Program-made: the position numbers and the translations under genes
Assembly: GCF_009184395.1 (NCBI RefSeq)
Contig: NZ_WEIC01000002.1
Coordinates: 124,001 to 188,000 of the forward strand
Direction: 5' to 3'
From: Amylibacter sp. SFDW26
Lineage (GTDB): Bacteria; Pseudomonadota; Alphaproteobacteria; Rhodobacterales; Rhodobacteraceae
DNA length: 64,000 bases
In this document: one piece after another, positions 1 through 9,210 of the stretch
Numbering within the stretch: position 1 is the first letter of the stretch
Layout of the letters: each line of letters begins with the position of its first letter
Notes under the pieces: model-generated
Database searches by the model: none
Told to the model about the DNA's origin: nothing
The model's input: only the letters and a program-made list of their open reading frames with translations

Positions 1-2
1 CA

Positions 3-137
3 GATTATACAGCCGTTCCATTTTTAGCAGCGGCAGCAGCATTTCCATCTGAAACCCCGATCACAACAGTCGTTCAATCGCGTCCAAATCTGATGGCCTA
101 TATCGCACGTGGTAAGGATACGTTTTACCCGAAATGA
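3..137 (+). CDS. C-terminal fragment of a glutathione S-transferase-like protein
   Basis: An open frame runs in from the left edge and stops at TGA 135-137. The visible 44 residues end in a tail reading NLMAYIARGKDTFYPK, which resembles the closing helix of glutathione S-transferases, where a conserved R-P-x-L-x-A-Y segment is followed by a basic stretch and a terminal Y-P. The stop overlaps the start codon of the next gene (ATGA), so the two are probably translationally coupled. Only the tail is present, so the glutathione-binding thioredoxin-like domain cannot be checked. The family assignment rests on this short tail and is moderate at best. Confidence 0.45.
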   Translation, partial: DYTAVPFLAAAAAFPSETPITTVVQSRPNLMAYIARGKDTFYPK

Positions 138-529
138 TACCGCCAATCACTAACCCAATGGTGCAAGCTGCATATGATAAATTGCCCGCAGCATCCCAAA
201 AGGGTGCCCTGATGTTACGTGATCTGATTTATCAAACAGCACATGAGTTGCCCGAAACCCCACCGTTGACAGAATGCCTGCGGTGGGGACAGCCATCATA
301 TATTACCCCTAAAGGCTCTACATTGCGTATAGGGGTTCCTAAATCTGGTGCCTTTGCACTTTATGCTCATTGCCAAAGCACAATAATTTCGCAGTTCGCA
401 CTGACTTTTGGGAATGAATATAAATTTGATGGCAATCGCGCCGTCATTTTTGACGGCATTGACGAAATAGATGCAAAGCAACTTAAATTACTCATCAAAC
501 ACGCACTTACATATAAAATGAAACCTTAG
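134..529 (+). CDS. DUF1801 (YdhG-like) domain protein
   Basis: This 131-residue soluble protein matches the general pattern of the DUF1801/YdhG family. It has an N-terminal helix with a basic-acidic stretch (LRDLIYQTA), then the hallmark LRWGQPSY segment around residues 48-55, then beta strands that end in a short helical tail. No signal peptide or membrane segment is seen. The biochemical role of the family is not established. The start overlaps the stop of the preceding GST-like gene by four bases, and its 3' end overlaps that of convergent rnr by four bases. Confidence 0.7.
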   Translation: MIPPITNPMVQAAYDKLPAASQKGALMLRDLIYQTAHELPETPPLTECLRWGQPSYITPKGSTLRIGVPKSGAFALYAHCQSTIISQFALTFGNEYKFDGNRAVIFDGIDEIDAKQLKLLIKHALTYKMKP

Positions 530-2763
530 CGTCTGCGTTTTAACACTCGTTTACGGCTTTTACCTTTGGCCGCTGGTTTACGGCTGCGCGAAAACTTCTT
601 ACCGCCCGTACCCTTGGGCATCGGTTTTCCGTCAAGTTCCAGCATTTCTAATGTCAGCCCACCTGTTACAGCCGTGGCATCCACGAGTGATACCTTACAA
701 GGCATACCAACCGCAATGATCCGATTGCTTTCATCGCCCTTCAGCGTGCCATCACGCTCGTTATATCGCCAATATTCACGCCCCAAATGTGCCAGAGGAA
801 TAATCCCATCTGCACCTGTTTCCAGCAGTTTCACGAACAGGCCAAATTTGGCGATGCCAGATACACGTCCTTCGAATTCATTACCAACGCGTTCAGACAG
901 GAACGCTGCCAAATATCGATCTGTCGTATCACGTTCTGCCAACATAGAGCGACGTTCTGTTTCAGAAATCCATTCGCCTGTTTGTGCCAATTCTTCGACA
1001 TCATCAGCCGTTAAACCATCATCGCCCCAACCATGCGCGGTGATCAATGCACGGTGCACGATCAAATCCGCATAGCGGCGGATGGGGGATGTGAAATGGG
1101 CATAACGGCGCAGATTCAAACCAAAGTGACCCAAATTATCAGGCGCATAATACGCCTGCTTCATCGATCGCAGAACGGTCATGTTGATGACCTCTGCATC
1201 CTCTGAACCAGCTGCACCATCCAGCAATTTGTTCAAATGTTGCGTCTTAACACCCTGCCCTTTAGCAAGCTGTAATCCAGCGGAATCCGCCACTTCGCGG
1301 AGTGTTTCCAGCTTTTCTGGCGTTGGCTCTTCGTGGACGCGGTAAATCAGCGGTTGTTTTTTCGCTTCAAGCGTTTCTGCGGCACAAACATTCGCAGTGA
1401 CCATAAACTCTTCAACCAATTTATGTGCATCAAAACGTTCTTTAAATGCCACGGACATCACTTTGCCCTCATCCGACAAAACAATCTGACGTTCTGGCAG
1501 ATCAAGGTTCAATGGTTGTCGTAAATTACGAGCCTTCGTTGCTGAAGCATAGGCCGCAAACAAATCGTCAATCGCCTTTGCCAGCAGTTTAGTTGCTTCA
1601 TCATAATCACCCTGTGAAGCTGCTTGCGCTTGTTCATAGGACAAGGATGCAGGTGACCGCATCAAACCACGGAAAAATTCATGCCCCAGCTTTTGCCCTT
1701 TGGAATCCAGAACGATACGAACGGCCATACATGCGCGGTCTACACCTTCGTGCAACGAACACAAATCACCCGACAACGCATCAGGCAACATCGGCACAAC
1801 ACGGTCTGGGAAATAACTGGAATTACCACGCTTACGCGCCTCTTTATCCAACTGTGATCCACCCTGCACATAATGCGCCACATCAGCGATAGCGACCCAA
1901 ACAATATGCCCACCTGCATTCTTTGGGTCATCATCAGGGAGTGCGCAAATCGCATCATCGTGGTCACGGGCATCAGATGGATCGATTGTGAATAATGGCA
2001 AATCGCGCAGGTCTTTGCGTTGCCTCAGTTCAACAGGCTCTGCTGCTTCTGCCTCGGCAATCACCGCATCGGGAAAATCATCTGGGATGCCGTGTTGGTG
2101 GATGGCAATCAGCGACACCGCTTTTGGTGCCATCGGATCGCCCAATACATCTGTAATCCGCGCACTTGGCAATCCCATACGCGACTTTGGCCCTGTTTGT
2201 TCCGCCTCGACCAATTCACCATCTTTGGCATTGGCAGAGTTCTCTTTGCTGACAGTCCATTCGCTGGTCGATTTCTTATCCACGGGCACAATACGCCCAC
2301 CTTCAGATCCCAATCGGTAAAGGCCAATAATCTTTTGCGGCCCACCTGCAAGGCGGCGGATAAGGCGGGCATCATAATCAATGTCAGGATCAGGGGACGG
2401 AGTTAGGCGACATAAAACACGGTCACCTTCTTTCAATGCTGGGTCACCTTTTTTCGCGACAAAATAAATCTTGGGTTCTGGATCATCGCTGTTCCATTCC
2501 ATAGGAGCAGCCCATAGATCACCATCTTTGTCGGGCGATAACATCCGCAAAACCGACACAGGCGGTAATGCCCCAGCCGCGTCATAAGTCTTGCGCGTTT
2601 TGGTCAGATGACCTTCAGCAGTCAGTTCTTTTAAGATGCGTTTTAAGTCAATACGGGCAGCGCCTTTGATGCCAAAGGCCTTACCAATATCGCGTTTTGA
2701 GGTTTTGTCTGGATGATCCTGAATCCATTGCAGGATATCTTCTTTACTGGGCATTTTTTTCAT
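526..2763 (-). CDS. rnr: Ribonuclease R (3'-5' exoribonuclease)
   Basis: RNase R degrades structured RNA processively from the 3' end and takes part in mRNA turnover and RNA quality control. The 745-residue protein has the expected order: an N-terminal winged helix (about 1-60), cold-shock OB folds, the RNB catalytic domain, an S1 domain (about 630-700) and a very basic Lys/Arg tail. The RNB signature TIDPSDARDHDD at 259-270 carries the aspartates that bind the catalytic metal. Length and architecture match alphaproteobacterial RNase R. A DUF2064 gene lies 12 bases upstream on the same strand, so they may be co-transcribed. The assignment is secure. Confidence 0.96.
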   Translation of the reverse strand: MKKMPSKEDILQWIQDHPDKTSKRDIGKAFGIKGAARIDLKRILKELTAEGHLTKTRKTYDAAGALPPVSVLRMLSPDKDGDLWAAPMEWNSDDPEPKIYFVAKKGDPALKEGDRVLCRLTPSPDPDIDYDARLIRRLAGGPQKIIGLYRLGSEGGRIVPVDKKSTSEWTVSKENSANAKDGELVEAEQTGPKSRMGLPSARITDVLGDPMAPKAVSLIAIHQHGIPDDFPDAVIAEAEAAEPVELRQRKDLRDLPLFTIDPSDARDHDDAICALPDDDPKNAGGHIVWVAIADVAHYVQGGSQLDKEARKRGNSSYFPDRVVPMLPDALSGDLCSLHEGVDRACMAVRIVLDSKGQKLGHEFFRGLMRSPASLSYEQAQAASQGDYDEATKLLAKAIDDLFAAYASATKARNLRQPLNLDLPERQIVLSDEGKVMSVAFKERFDAHKLVEEFMVTANVCAAETLEAKKQPLIYRVHEEPTPEKLETLREVADSAGLQLAKGQGVKTQHLNKLLDGAAGSEDAEVINMTVLRSMKQAYYAPDNLGHFGLNLRRYAHFTSPIRRYADLIVHRALITAHGWGDDGLTADDVEELAQTGEWISETERRSMLAERDTTDRYLAAFLSERVGNEFEGRVSGIAKFGLFVKLLETGADGIIPLAHLGREYWRYNERDGTLKGDESNRIIAVGMPCKVSLVDATAVTGGLTLEMLELDGKPMPKGTGGKKFSRSRKPAAKGKSRKRVLKRRR

Positions 2764-2775
2764 GCCCCACCCATA

Positions 2776-3381
2776 TCACGATTGCTGGTTTATACCATCT
2801 AAATCGCGAATGGTGTCCACATCTTGCAAGGTATCAATCATTGCAACACGCATATCGCCAAGGGTGGCAATTGTGTCTGATAAAGCATGTTCAGTTGACC
2901 AGCGCACATTTTCAAACATCTTAGATGGCACAGCATTCACGCCGTTTTTCAACCCAATCAACCAATAACCCCCATCAGGAGCTGGACCGAAAACAGCATC
3001 ATGGTTGCCCAAGGCACGGAACGCTTTGTTGATCAGGTGTGGCGTTATATTGGGAATATCCGCGCCAACGATCACAATCGACCCTAGTGGCCCTTCACAA
3101 AATATCCGCCCCATTCGGTCACCCAAATCGCCCTGACCTTGTGCCCAGCGTGGTAAATCAGCAGGCCATATACGACTTTTCAATCCTTCAATATCTGGCG
3201 AAACCGCCAGTACCGTTTGCCACCTTGGATCATAACCCACTGCACGGATCAATTTACGCGTTTGATGGCGAAACCACCATGCGGCTGATGTCAGACCCAG
3301 ATCACGCCCAAGCCGTGTTTTCACGCGGCCCGGATGGGGTTCCTTGACCATGATAAAAAGCGTTGGTTTTATAAAGGGCAT
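2776..3381 (-). CDS. DUF2064 / TIGR04282-type glycosyltransferase-like protein
   Basis: The 201-residue protein has a nucleotide-sugar-transferase-like fold signature. Near the N-terminus is KEPHPGRVKTRL, the P-x-x-G-x-V-K-T-R-L motif of DUF2064, and about residue 130 is GPAPDGGYWLIGL. The family is related to CofC/MobA-type nucleotidyltransferases and includes a member linked to arsenosugar biosynthesis, but most members have no proven substrate. No arsenic genes are nearby, so that role should not be assumed. Its start overlaps the end of the upstream GNAT gene by 13 bases. Confidence 0.75.
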   Translation of the reverse strand: MPFIKPTLFIMVKEPHPGRVKTRLGRDLGLTSAAWWFRHQTRKLIRAVGYDPRWQTVLAVSPDIEGLKSRIWPADLPRWAQGQGDLGDRMGRIFCEGPLGSIVIVGADIPNITPHLINKAFRALGNHDAVFGPAPDGGYWLIGLKNGVNAVPSKMFENVRWSTEHALSDTIATLGDMRVAMIDTLQDVDTIRDLDGINQQS

Positions 3382-3791
3382 GTCATGTCTTTATGTGGAA
3401 TACCCGCATCATCATATTCAGCGCCATAAGCGGTGAACCCTAATCGTTCATAGAATCCAATAGCATGAGTTTGTGAACCAAGTTTTGCGGTTTTTATATT
3501 GGGTTGTTCACGCAAAACGTCTAGGCATTTTTGAATCAACTTCGCGCCCAGACCTGTACCGCGTTGGTCTTTTAAAACGCAAACGCGACCTATCTTTCCG
3601 ACCGTATCAACCAATATGATCCGCGCGCTACCAACAGGCCGTTTATCCACAGTTGCAAGAATATGGATAGCTTCACTATCCAAATCATCTAGTTCTTCGT
3701 CCTCAGAAACATTTTGTTCCTCGATAAAGACCCTACGACGCAAGGCGCGACATGCTGCGATATCATCCGTTACGAAAACCTCAAGCGTCAT
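3369..3791 (-). CDS. GNAT family N-acetyltransferase
   Basis: This 140-residue single-domain acetyltransferase has the GNAT acetyl-CoA pyrophosphate-binding motif in the segment [17 protein letters not shown] (Q/R-x-x-G-x-G/A) and the C-terminal FYERLGF element. The N-terminal half, with [11 protein letters not shown] and an acidic stretch, resembles the ElaA-like branch of the superfamily. The acceptor is unknown. It overlaps the start of dapE by four bases (ATGA-type coupling), so it belongs to the same transcript as dapE and the DUF2064 gene, although this does not show a link to lysine biosynthesis. Confidence 0.8.
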   Translation of the reverse strand: MTLEVFVTDDIAACRALRRRVFIEEQNVSEDEELDDLDSEAIHILATVDKRPVGSARIILVDTVGKIGRVCVLKDQRGTGLGAKLIQKCLDVLREQPNIKTAKLGSQTHAIGFYERLGFTAYGAEYDDAGIPHKDMTCPL

Positions 3792-4930
3792 GCAAAATAG
3801 TCCTGCAAGATTTTTGTATATATGGATTTCAGCTGTTCAATTTGAACAACCTCAACACGCTCATCCACCTGGTGCATTGTTTTTCCCACAAGGCCAAATT
3901 CAACAACAGGACAGTGACTTTTCACAAAGCGTGCATCAGATGTGCCGCCTGATGTGGACGCTTCTGGTGTAATGCCTGTTTCCGCTTTCACAGCTTTCGC
4001 GATCAAAGCAGATAGCTCACCGGGTGGTGTGACGAAACTCTCGCCAGACACCTGAACACGCATATCAATTTCTATACCTGTGCTTGCCGCAACCTTATCC
4101 GCTTCGGCACGCAACCATTCAGTAATTTTATCAGAGGTATGCACATCATTGAAACGGATGTTCACCGTAGATTTCGTTTCTGCAGGGATCACATTATTCG
4201 CAGGATTGCCTGTATCAATTGTTGTCACCGCTAAAGTGGAGGCATCAAAATGATCTGTGCCCTGATCCAACTCATGCGCGGCTAATCTCGCCATCAGTTG
4301 CGCCATTGCAGGGATCGGGTTTTTAGCGCGGTGCGGATAGGCCGAATGCCCCTGCACACCTTTGCATGTGAAATAAGCTGTCATCGATCCACGACGCCCG
4401 ATTTTCATCATCTCGCCCATATTGTTAGGACATGTTGGTTCACCCACCAAACAATGATCGATACGTTCGTTATTGGCATCCATCCAATCGAGCAACGCAA
4501 CCGTTCCGTCGGTTGCAACACCTTCTTCATCGCCCGTGATTGCCATGACGACTGAACCATCGGGCGGTGTATCTGTCACAAAATCAATCGCAGCTGCCGC
4601 AAATGCTGCAACACCAGATTTCATATCCGTGGCACCGCGCCCATACATGAAACCATCTTTGATCTCAGCCCCAAACGGATCAACCGTCCAAGCAGCGCGG
4701 TCACCCAAAGGCACCACATCCGTGTGACCGTTAAAGCCAAATGTACGCCCATTCGCCCCTGCACCCCAGCGGGCAAACAGGTTGGAAATACCGTTGCGAT
4801 CCACGCGTGTGCAGGTAAAGCCAGCCTCTGATAAAAGTTTTTCAAGCAGCACCAATGCACCACCCTCTTCGGGTGTTACAGAAGGGCAGCGGATAAGGTC
4901 GGCTGTTAATGCGACGGGATCACTAGTCAT
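3788..4930 (-). CDS. dapE: Succinyl-diaminopimelate desuccinylase
   Basis: DapE hydrolyses N-succinyl-LL-2,6-diaminopimelate to succinate and LL-diaminopimelate in lysine and peptidoglycan precursor synthesis. The 380-residue protein has the M20 dinuclear zinc peptidase layout. The motif GHTDVVP supplies H69, D102 lies in GATDMKSG as the bridging ligand, and ITGDEEG gives the catalytic base E135 and zinc ligand E136. The dimerisation domain sits in the middle, and [11 protein letters not shown] with a C-terminal His in MHQVDERV closes the active site. These features distinguish DapE from ArgE. It probably heads a short unit with the two genes downstream. Confidence 0.94.
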   Translation of the reverse strand: MTSDPVALTADLIRCPSVTPEEGGALVLLEKLLSEAGFTCTRVDRNGISNLFARWGAGANGRTFGFNGHTDVVPLGDRAAWTVDPFGAEIKDGFMYGRGATDMKSGVAAFAAAAIDFVTDTPPDGSVVMAITGDEEGVATDGTVALLDWMDANNERIDHCLVGEPTCPNNMGEMMKIGRRGSMTAYFTCKGVQGHSAYPHRAKNPIPAMAQLMARLAAHELDQGTDHFDASTLAVTTIDTGNPANNVIPAETKSTVNIRFNDVHTSDKITEWLRAEADKVAASTGIEIDMRVQVSGESFVTPPGELSALIAKAVKAETGITPEASTSGGTSDARFVKSHCPVVEFGLVGKTMHQVDERVEVVQIEQLKSIYTKILQDYFA

Positions 4931-4983
4931 GGTTTTTCCTTTGCTTATCCCCAGATAACTTTTTCAAAGGTATGCGGCAAGAC

Positions 4984-5646
4984 TTAGAATGGGCAAGGTG
5001 CTGTGATGGTAAGCCATTCACCACCATCAGGATGACGCAGGCTTAGATCATAAGCATGAAGTTGTAAGCGTTCCGCTTTTGCGATCACGGCATCGGTTCC
5101 GTAAAACCTGTCACCCAAAATCGTATGACCAATCTTCAGCATGTGCACACGCAATTGATGGCTGCGCCCCGTTTCAGGCTTCAACTCTATGCGTGTTGCA
5201 TCTGTTTCACGTTCTAGCACTGTCCAGTGCGTAATGGATGGTTTTCCCGTCTCATTGCAAACCTTTTGCAACGGACGATTTGGCCAATCAACAATCAGTG
5301 GCAGGTCAACAGTTCCCGTATCCTCGGCAATCACACCATCCACACGAGCGATATAAGTCTTTTTCAAATACCGCTTCGCGAATTGACCGCCAATGTGCTT
5401 TTGAGCATGAGGTGTGCGCCCAAAGATCATCACACCAGAGGTGTCCATATCCAAACGATGCACCAAAAGCGCATCGGGATAGGCCGCTTTCACACGCGTT
5501 TCCAAACAATCGCGGTGTTCTAAAGCTTTGCCAGGGACAGAGAGTAAACCAGAGGGTTTGTTGACCGCTAGGATTTGATCATCGATGTGCAAAACATCCA
5601 GATCATCCAAAGGTGGGTCGTATATAAAGGGCGGGTTTGCAGTCAT
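4984..5646 (-). CDS. RluA-family RNA pseudouridine synthase
   Basis: The 220-residue protein isomerises uridine to pseudouridine in rRNA and/or tRNA. The RluA-family active-site motif HRLDMDTSGV is at 63-72 with the catalytic aspartate D66. The conserved NKPSGLLSVPG lies near residue 29, and KPETGRSHQLRVHM lies in the C-terminal half. The lack of an S4 domain and the short length resemble RluA (23S U746/tRNA U32) more than RluC or RluD, but the target cannot be set from sequence alone. The start codon sits in the loop of a 12-base inverted repeat (5624-5657), which may affect its translation. Confidence 0.88.
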   Translation of the reverse strand: MTANPPFIYDPPLDDLDVLHIDDQILAVNKPSGLLSVPGKALEHRDCLETRVKAAYPDALLVHRLDMDTSGVMIFGRTPHAQKHIGGQFAKRYLKKTYIARVDGVIAEDTGTVDLPLIVDWPNRPLQKVCNETGKPSITHWTVLERETDATRIELKPETGRSHQLRVHMLKIGHTILGDRFYGTDAVIAKAERLQLHAYDLSLRHPDGGEWLTITAPCPF

Positions 5647-5657
5647 ACCCGCCCTTT
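5624..5657 (-). promoter_or_regulatory. Stem-loop presenting the start codon of the pseudouridine synthase gene
   Basis: Two arms, TAAAGGGCGGGT (5624-5635) and ACCCGCCCTTTA (5646-5657), are perfect 12-base inverted repeats around a 10-base spacer. In the minus-strand transcript the arm before the start codon contains the G-rich ribosome-binding region, and the loop begins with the ATG at 5646. The structure starts about ten bases after the stop codon of the upstream demethylase gene. It could end that transcript or limit translation of the next gene. There is no T-run after it, so a classical terminator is less likely. Confidence 0.6.
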
Positions 5658-5667
5658 ACACGATTAA

Positions 5668-8115
5668 TTAAACTTTAACACGCTCAGATGTTGGATCGTA
5701 CATTGGTTTCATGGAAACTTCTGCTTTGACCTTTGTACCAGCAACGTCGATTTCATAAGTGGATGCCAAAACATCCGCCAATTTTTCGCCTTCGCTTGGA
5801 ACATAACCCAAACCAACAGCACCGCCCAATGTGTGACCATAGTTACCTGATGTCAGATAGCTGACAACTTCGCCATCACGCAAGATTGGCTCAGCGTGGT
5901 ACAATAGTGGCTCTGGGTCAGTCAGTTTGAACTGAAGCATACGGTTGTGTGGGCCGCTTTCTTTGCGTGCGATCACAGCTTCACGACCGATAAAGTCTGG
6001 CTTGTCCACTTTCACAGCAAAGCCGATACCTGCGTCAATCACGTGATCTTCACATGTGATGTCGTGACCAAAGTGACGGTAGCCTTTTTCGATACGCAGG
6101 CTGTCCATCATGTGCATACCGCATAATTTCAGATCAAGCTCTTTACCTGCATTATGCAATGTGTCGAACACATGACCCGCCATGTCAGAAGAGGCATAAA
6201 CCTCCCAGCCAAGCTCACCTACGTATGTCACGCGGTGCACACGTGCCAGACCCATGCCAAGCTCAACTTCTTGGGCTGTACCGAATGGATTGTTCTCGTT
6301 TGAAAAATCACCAGATGAAACCATTTCCAACAACTTACGAGAGTTTGGACCCATAACAGCCAAAACAGCTTCGCCGTTTGTAACGTCTGTGATCATCACG
6401 TTGAAATCGCCTTTGTGACGTTCCATCCAAACTTGATCCGCTTGGCGTGTCGCTGCTGGTGTCACCACCAAGTAAGCTGTTTCAGTGATACGTGTGATTG
6501 TTACATCAGCCTCGATTCCACCACGAGAGTTTAGGAATTGAGAGTAAACGATTTTACCGACTGGTACGTCGTACTGACCACCTGCAACGTAATTCAAGAA
6601 CTCAGTTGCTTGTGGACCTTCAACACGGATTTTACCGAATGAAGACATGTCATACATGCCAACGTTTTCGCGAACCGCTTTGTGTTCTGCGGCAACGTTG
6701 TCAAAGAAGTTTTGACGCTTCCATGAATATTCGTATTCCGCTTTTTGACCTTCATTAGCAATCCAGTTTGCACGTTCCCAACCTGCAAATTCACCCATAA
6801 CCGCGCCATTGGCGATCATTTCGTGGTGAACTGGTGAGCGGCGAATGCCACGCGCAGTTTCTTTTTGCTTAAATGGGAAGTGATCTTTGTAAAGCAGACC
6901 CAGAGTTTCTGTTGAACGCTCTGCAAGATACTGTTTGTTGCTTTGGAACGGTTGCATACGTGCGATGTCAACATCACCCAAATCGAATGGCTTTTCACCA
7001 GTGTCCATCCATTCAGCCAATGCACTACCAGCGCCGCCCGCAGATTGGATGCCGATTGAGTTAAAGCCTGCTGCCACCCAGAAGTTGTCTAACTCTGGCG
7101 CAAGACCAAGGTGGTATGCGTCATCAGGTGTAAAGCTTTCAGGGCCGTTAAAGAATGTGTGAATGCCAGCTTCTGCCAACAATGGAACACGGTCACATGC
7201 CATCTCAAGAATAGGTTCGAAGTGGTCGAAATCTTCTGGCAACTGATCAAATTCAAAGTTGTCCGGAATGCCGTCAACCGCCCAAGGTTTTGCAACTGGT
7301 TCAAATGCACCCAGCAAAATCTTACCAGCGTCTTCTTTGTAGTATGCGTATTCATCAGGCACACGTAGAACAGGAAGCTGTTCCATGCCATCGATGTTTT
7401 CTGTCACGATATAGAAGTGTTCACATGCTTGAAGTGGTACACTTACGTCAGCCATTTTGCCAACTTCACGGCCCCACATACCGCCACAGTTTACGACCAT
7501 GTCGCATTCGATGTGGCCTGTTGAACCGTCTTCTGCTGTCCAATCAACACCTGTTACTGTTTTACCGTCTTTAACGATGCCATCCACTTTGATGCGTTCT
7601 TTGATCAATGCACCGCGCTGACGTGCGCCTTTGGCCAATGCCAATGCGATGTTTGCTGGGTCGCCTTGGCCATCCAATGGCAGGTAAACGGCAGCTTTTA
7701 CGCCTTCTAGGTTGATGTGTGGATACAGCTCTTGCACACGTTCGTTTGAAATCTCTTCGACTTCAACACCGAATGCACGTGCCATAGCAGCCTGACGGTA
7801 AATCTCTTCTTTACGCTCGTCTGTCAGCGCAACAGTGATCGAACCACAACGTTTAAAGCCAGTTGCAACGCCTGTTTCTTCTTCCAAAGTACCATAAAGT
7901 TCTTGGCTATATTTCGCCAACTTCGTCATGTTTTTTGTCGCGCGCAATTGCGCGATCAAACCAGCAGCATGCCATGTTGTACCAGAGGTCAACTGTTTAC
8001 GCTCTAACAACACCACATCTTCCCAACCAAGCTTGGTCAGGTGATAAGCAACGGAACAGCCGATAACGCCACCACCAATGATGACAACGCGGGCTTTTTT
8101 AGGAAGATCTGACAT
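5668..8115 (-). CDS. FAD-dependent oxidoreductase/GcvT fusion, dimethylglycine or sarcosine dehydrogenase-like
   Basis: The enzyme oxidatively removes N-methyl groups. An N-terminal DAO-type FAD domain (IGGGVIG at 13-19) carries TSGTTWHAAG, whose H49 corresponds to the histidine that binds FAD covalently in mammalian dimethylglycine and sarcosine dehydrogenases. The C-terminal half is a GcvT/aminomethyltransferase-like domain that transfers the C1 unit to tetrahydrofolate. I chose ATG 8115 (815 residues) rather than an upstream ATG because MSDLPKKARVV matches the paralogue at 10080 and an AAGGA lies about ten bases upstream. The substrate (dimethylglycine, sarcosine or another methylamine) cannot be read from sequence. 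Four spaced half-sites cover its promoter region. Confidence 0.85.
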   Translation of the reverse strand: MSDLPKKARVVIIGGGVIGCSVAYHLTKLGWEDVVLLERKQLTSGTTWHAAGLIAQLRATKNMTKLAKYSQELYGTLEEETGVATGFKRCGSITVALTDERKEEIYRQAAMARAFGVEVEEISNERVQELYPHINLEGVKAAVYLPLDGQGDPANIALALAKGARQRGALIKERIKVDGIVKDGKTVTGVDWTAEDGSTGHIECDMVVNCGGMWGREVGKMADVSVPLQACEHFYIVTENIDGMEQLPVLRVPDEYAYYKEDAGKILLGAFEPVAKPWAVDGIPDNFEFDQLPEDFDHFEPILEMACDRVPLLAEAGIHTFFNGPESFTPDDAYHLGLAPELDNFWVAAGFNSIGIQSAGGAGSALAEWMDTGEKPFDLGDVDIARMQPFQSNKQYLAERSTETLGLLYKDHFPFKQKETARGIRRSPVHHEMIANGAVMGEFAGWERANWIANEGQKAEYEYSWKRQNFFDNVAAEHKAVRENVGMYDMSSFGKIRVEGPQATEFLNYVAGGQYDVPVGKIVYSQFLNSRGGIEADVTITRITETAYLVVTPAATRQADQVWMERHKGDFNVMITDVTNGEAVLAVMGPNSRKLLEMVSSGDFSNENNPFGTAQEVELGMGLARVHRVTYVGELGWEVYASSDMAGHVFDTLHNAGKELDLKLCGMHMMDSLRIEKGYRHFGHDITCEDHVIDAGIGFAVKVDKPDFIGREAVIARKESGPHNRMLQFKLTDPEPLLYHAEPILRDGEVVSYLTSGNYGHTLGGAVGLGYVPSEGEKLADVLASTYEIDVAGTKVKAEVSMKPMYDPTSERVKV

Positions 8116-8156
8116 CTTTGCGAATCCTTCGGAAATTTTACAGTTTATTCTACTTT

Positions 8157-8202
8157 GACAGGCGTAATTCCTGTCGTGAAAATGCGACAAATCGCTGTCG
8201 CA
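8157..8202. promoter_or_regulatory. Array of four alternating half-sites upstream of the demethylase gene
   Basis: Between the GlxA-type regulator and the demethylase gene are four related half-sites with centres about 13 bases apart. They are GACAGG (8157-8162), CCTGTC (8170-8175), TGCGACA (8183-8189) and TGTCGCA (8196-8202). The last pair is a perfect inverted repeat with a 6-base spacer, and the first pair is a perfect 6-base inverted repeat with a 7-base spacer. They lie 42-87 bases upstream of ATG 8115, where a promoter is expected. A GCGAC-N8-GTCGC pair with the same spacing recurs at 13635-13652. The binding protein is unknown; the GlxA-type or XRE-cupin regulators are the nearest candidates. 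Confidence 0.55.
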
Positions 8203-8220
8203 TCTTAACTTTTTAAGGAG

Positions 8221-9201
8221 TTACATCTTGTCAATCTGGGCACGGCGCACTTGGTGCGGCGTTTGGCCAAACGATTGACGGTAAGCAACAGAAAACCCTG
8301 ATTGGTAGCCACAAGCCAGAGCGACCTCTTGGATGCTCATATTCGTATTCAGCAACAGGTTATGCGCATGGCTTAAACGCAGTTCGCGATAATAACGACC
8401 AGGGCTGCAACCTGTTAGTGACTTGAAGTTACGCTCCAACCAACGCGGTGTGCGACCGATGCTTTTGGCAAGGTCAGTCATCGTGACAGGTTCTTCAATA
8501 TTTTCCTGCATGATTTTGACAGCTTTATTCAAAATACGTGCGTCTGTGTTTAACGTGGCAAGAATTTCTGGCTGTAGCGTGTCAAACGCGCGAATGCGGT
8601 CGTGCAAGATAATCTTGGAAACGATCATCAGTTTGGCACTGGAAACATAACGCCCCAAAAGTGCCAAAGCGATGTCAGCTGTGGCACCCATACCCGCACT
8701 TGTAATAACCTGATCTTGGGTCACAGCAAGCGATGAACGGATGCCGTAAATACCTTGCTCTTCTTCCAACAGCGCACGGTTTTCCCAGTGGGTTGTGTGC
8801 AAAATTGCATTGTCTTGATTTGACGAAATATAACGGCTGGCAGCCTCTGCCAATAGGATCACAAGCGCACCGCCGTGGCGGTAACGTGCGGCGAATTTTT
8901 CCACATCCAAAGACATGTAAAACGGATCAGCACTGCCGATAAACACCACATGATCTGGGCGAGGATTCTCAGCAATAACCTCTGTTTCCACATAGGCGCC
9001 GATGCTGGACGTCACACGTCCACCATCCTCTGAACAGAACTTCCATTTGAACTTTTCAAAGCTCAACACACGGTTCGCAATACGCAGAACATCCACGATT
9101 CCAGACAACTCCATCATCACGAAGTTCTCTGATAAAACGACATCAAAAGTTACAACATCTTTTGCAGTATCCAAAGTCGTATTCGCTTGTTTTTCCATCA
9201 C
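8221..9201 (-). CDS. GlxA family transcriptional regulator (DJ-1/PfpI-like domain plus AraC HTH)
   Basis: The 326-residue protein has an amidotransferase-like DJ-1/PfpI domain (about 18-185) followed by a double helix-turn-helix AraC domain (about 228-320, with ACGYQSGFSVAYRQSFGQTP near the end). This is the architecture of GlxA, GbdR, CdhR and SouR, several of which sense glycine betaine, dimethylglycine, carnitine or sarcosine and activate their catabolic genes. Here it lies between a homocysteine S-methyltransferase gene (9 bases upstream) and an FAD-GcvT demethylase, which fits control of methyl-group catabolism. The ligand is inferred from context only. Confidence 0.88.
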   Translation of the reverse strand: MMEKQANTTLDTAKDVVTFDVVLSENFVMMELSGIVDVLRIANRVLSFEKFKWKFCSEDGGRVTSSIGAYVETEVIAENPRPDHVVFIGSADPFYMSLDVEKFAARYRHGGALVILLAEAASRYISSNQDNAILHTTHWENRALLEEEQGIYGIRSSLAVTQDQVITSAGMGATADIALALLGRYVSSAKLMIVSKIILHDRIRAFDTLQPEILATLNTDARILNKAVKIMQENIEEPVTMTDLAKSIGRTPRWLERNFKSLTGCSPGRYYRELRLSHAHNLLLNTNMSIQEVALACGYQSGFSVAYRQSFGQTPHQVRRAQIDKM

Positions 9202-9210
9202 TTAATCTCT

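Noticed and set aside
566-1075. Long frame on the plus strand inside rnr
   Set aside because: It is antisense to the RNase R gene, lacks family motifs and is explained by codon bias of the real gene.
3637-3660. TTATCCACAG, a DnaA-box-like sequence
   Set aside because: It is single, lies inside the GNAT gene and has no AT-rich cluster nearby, so it is not an origin.
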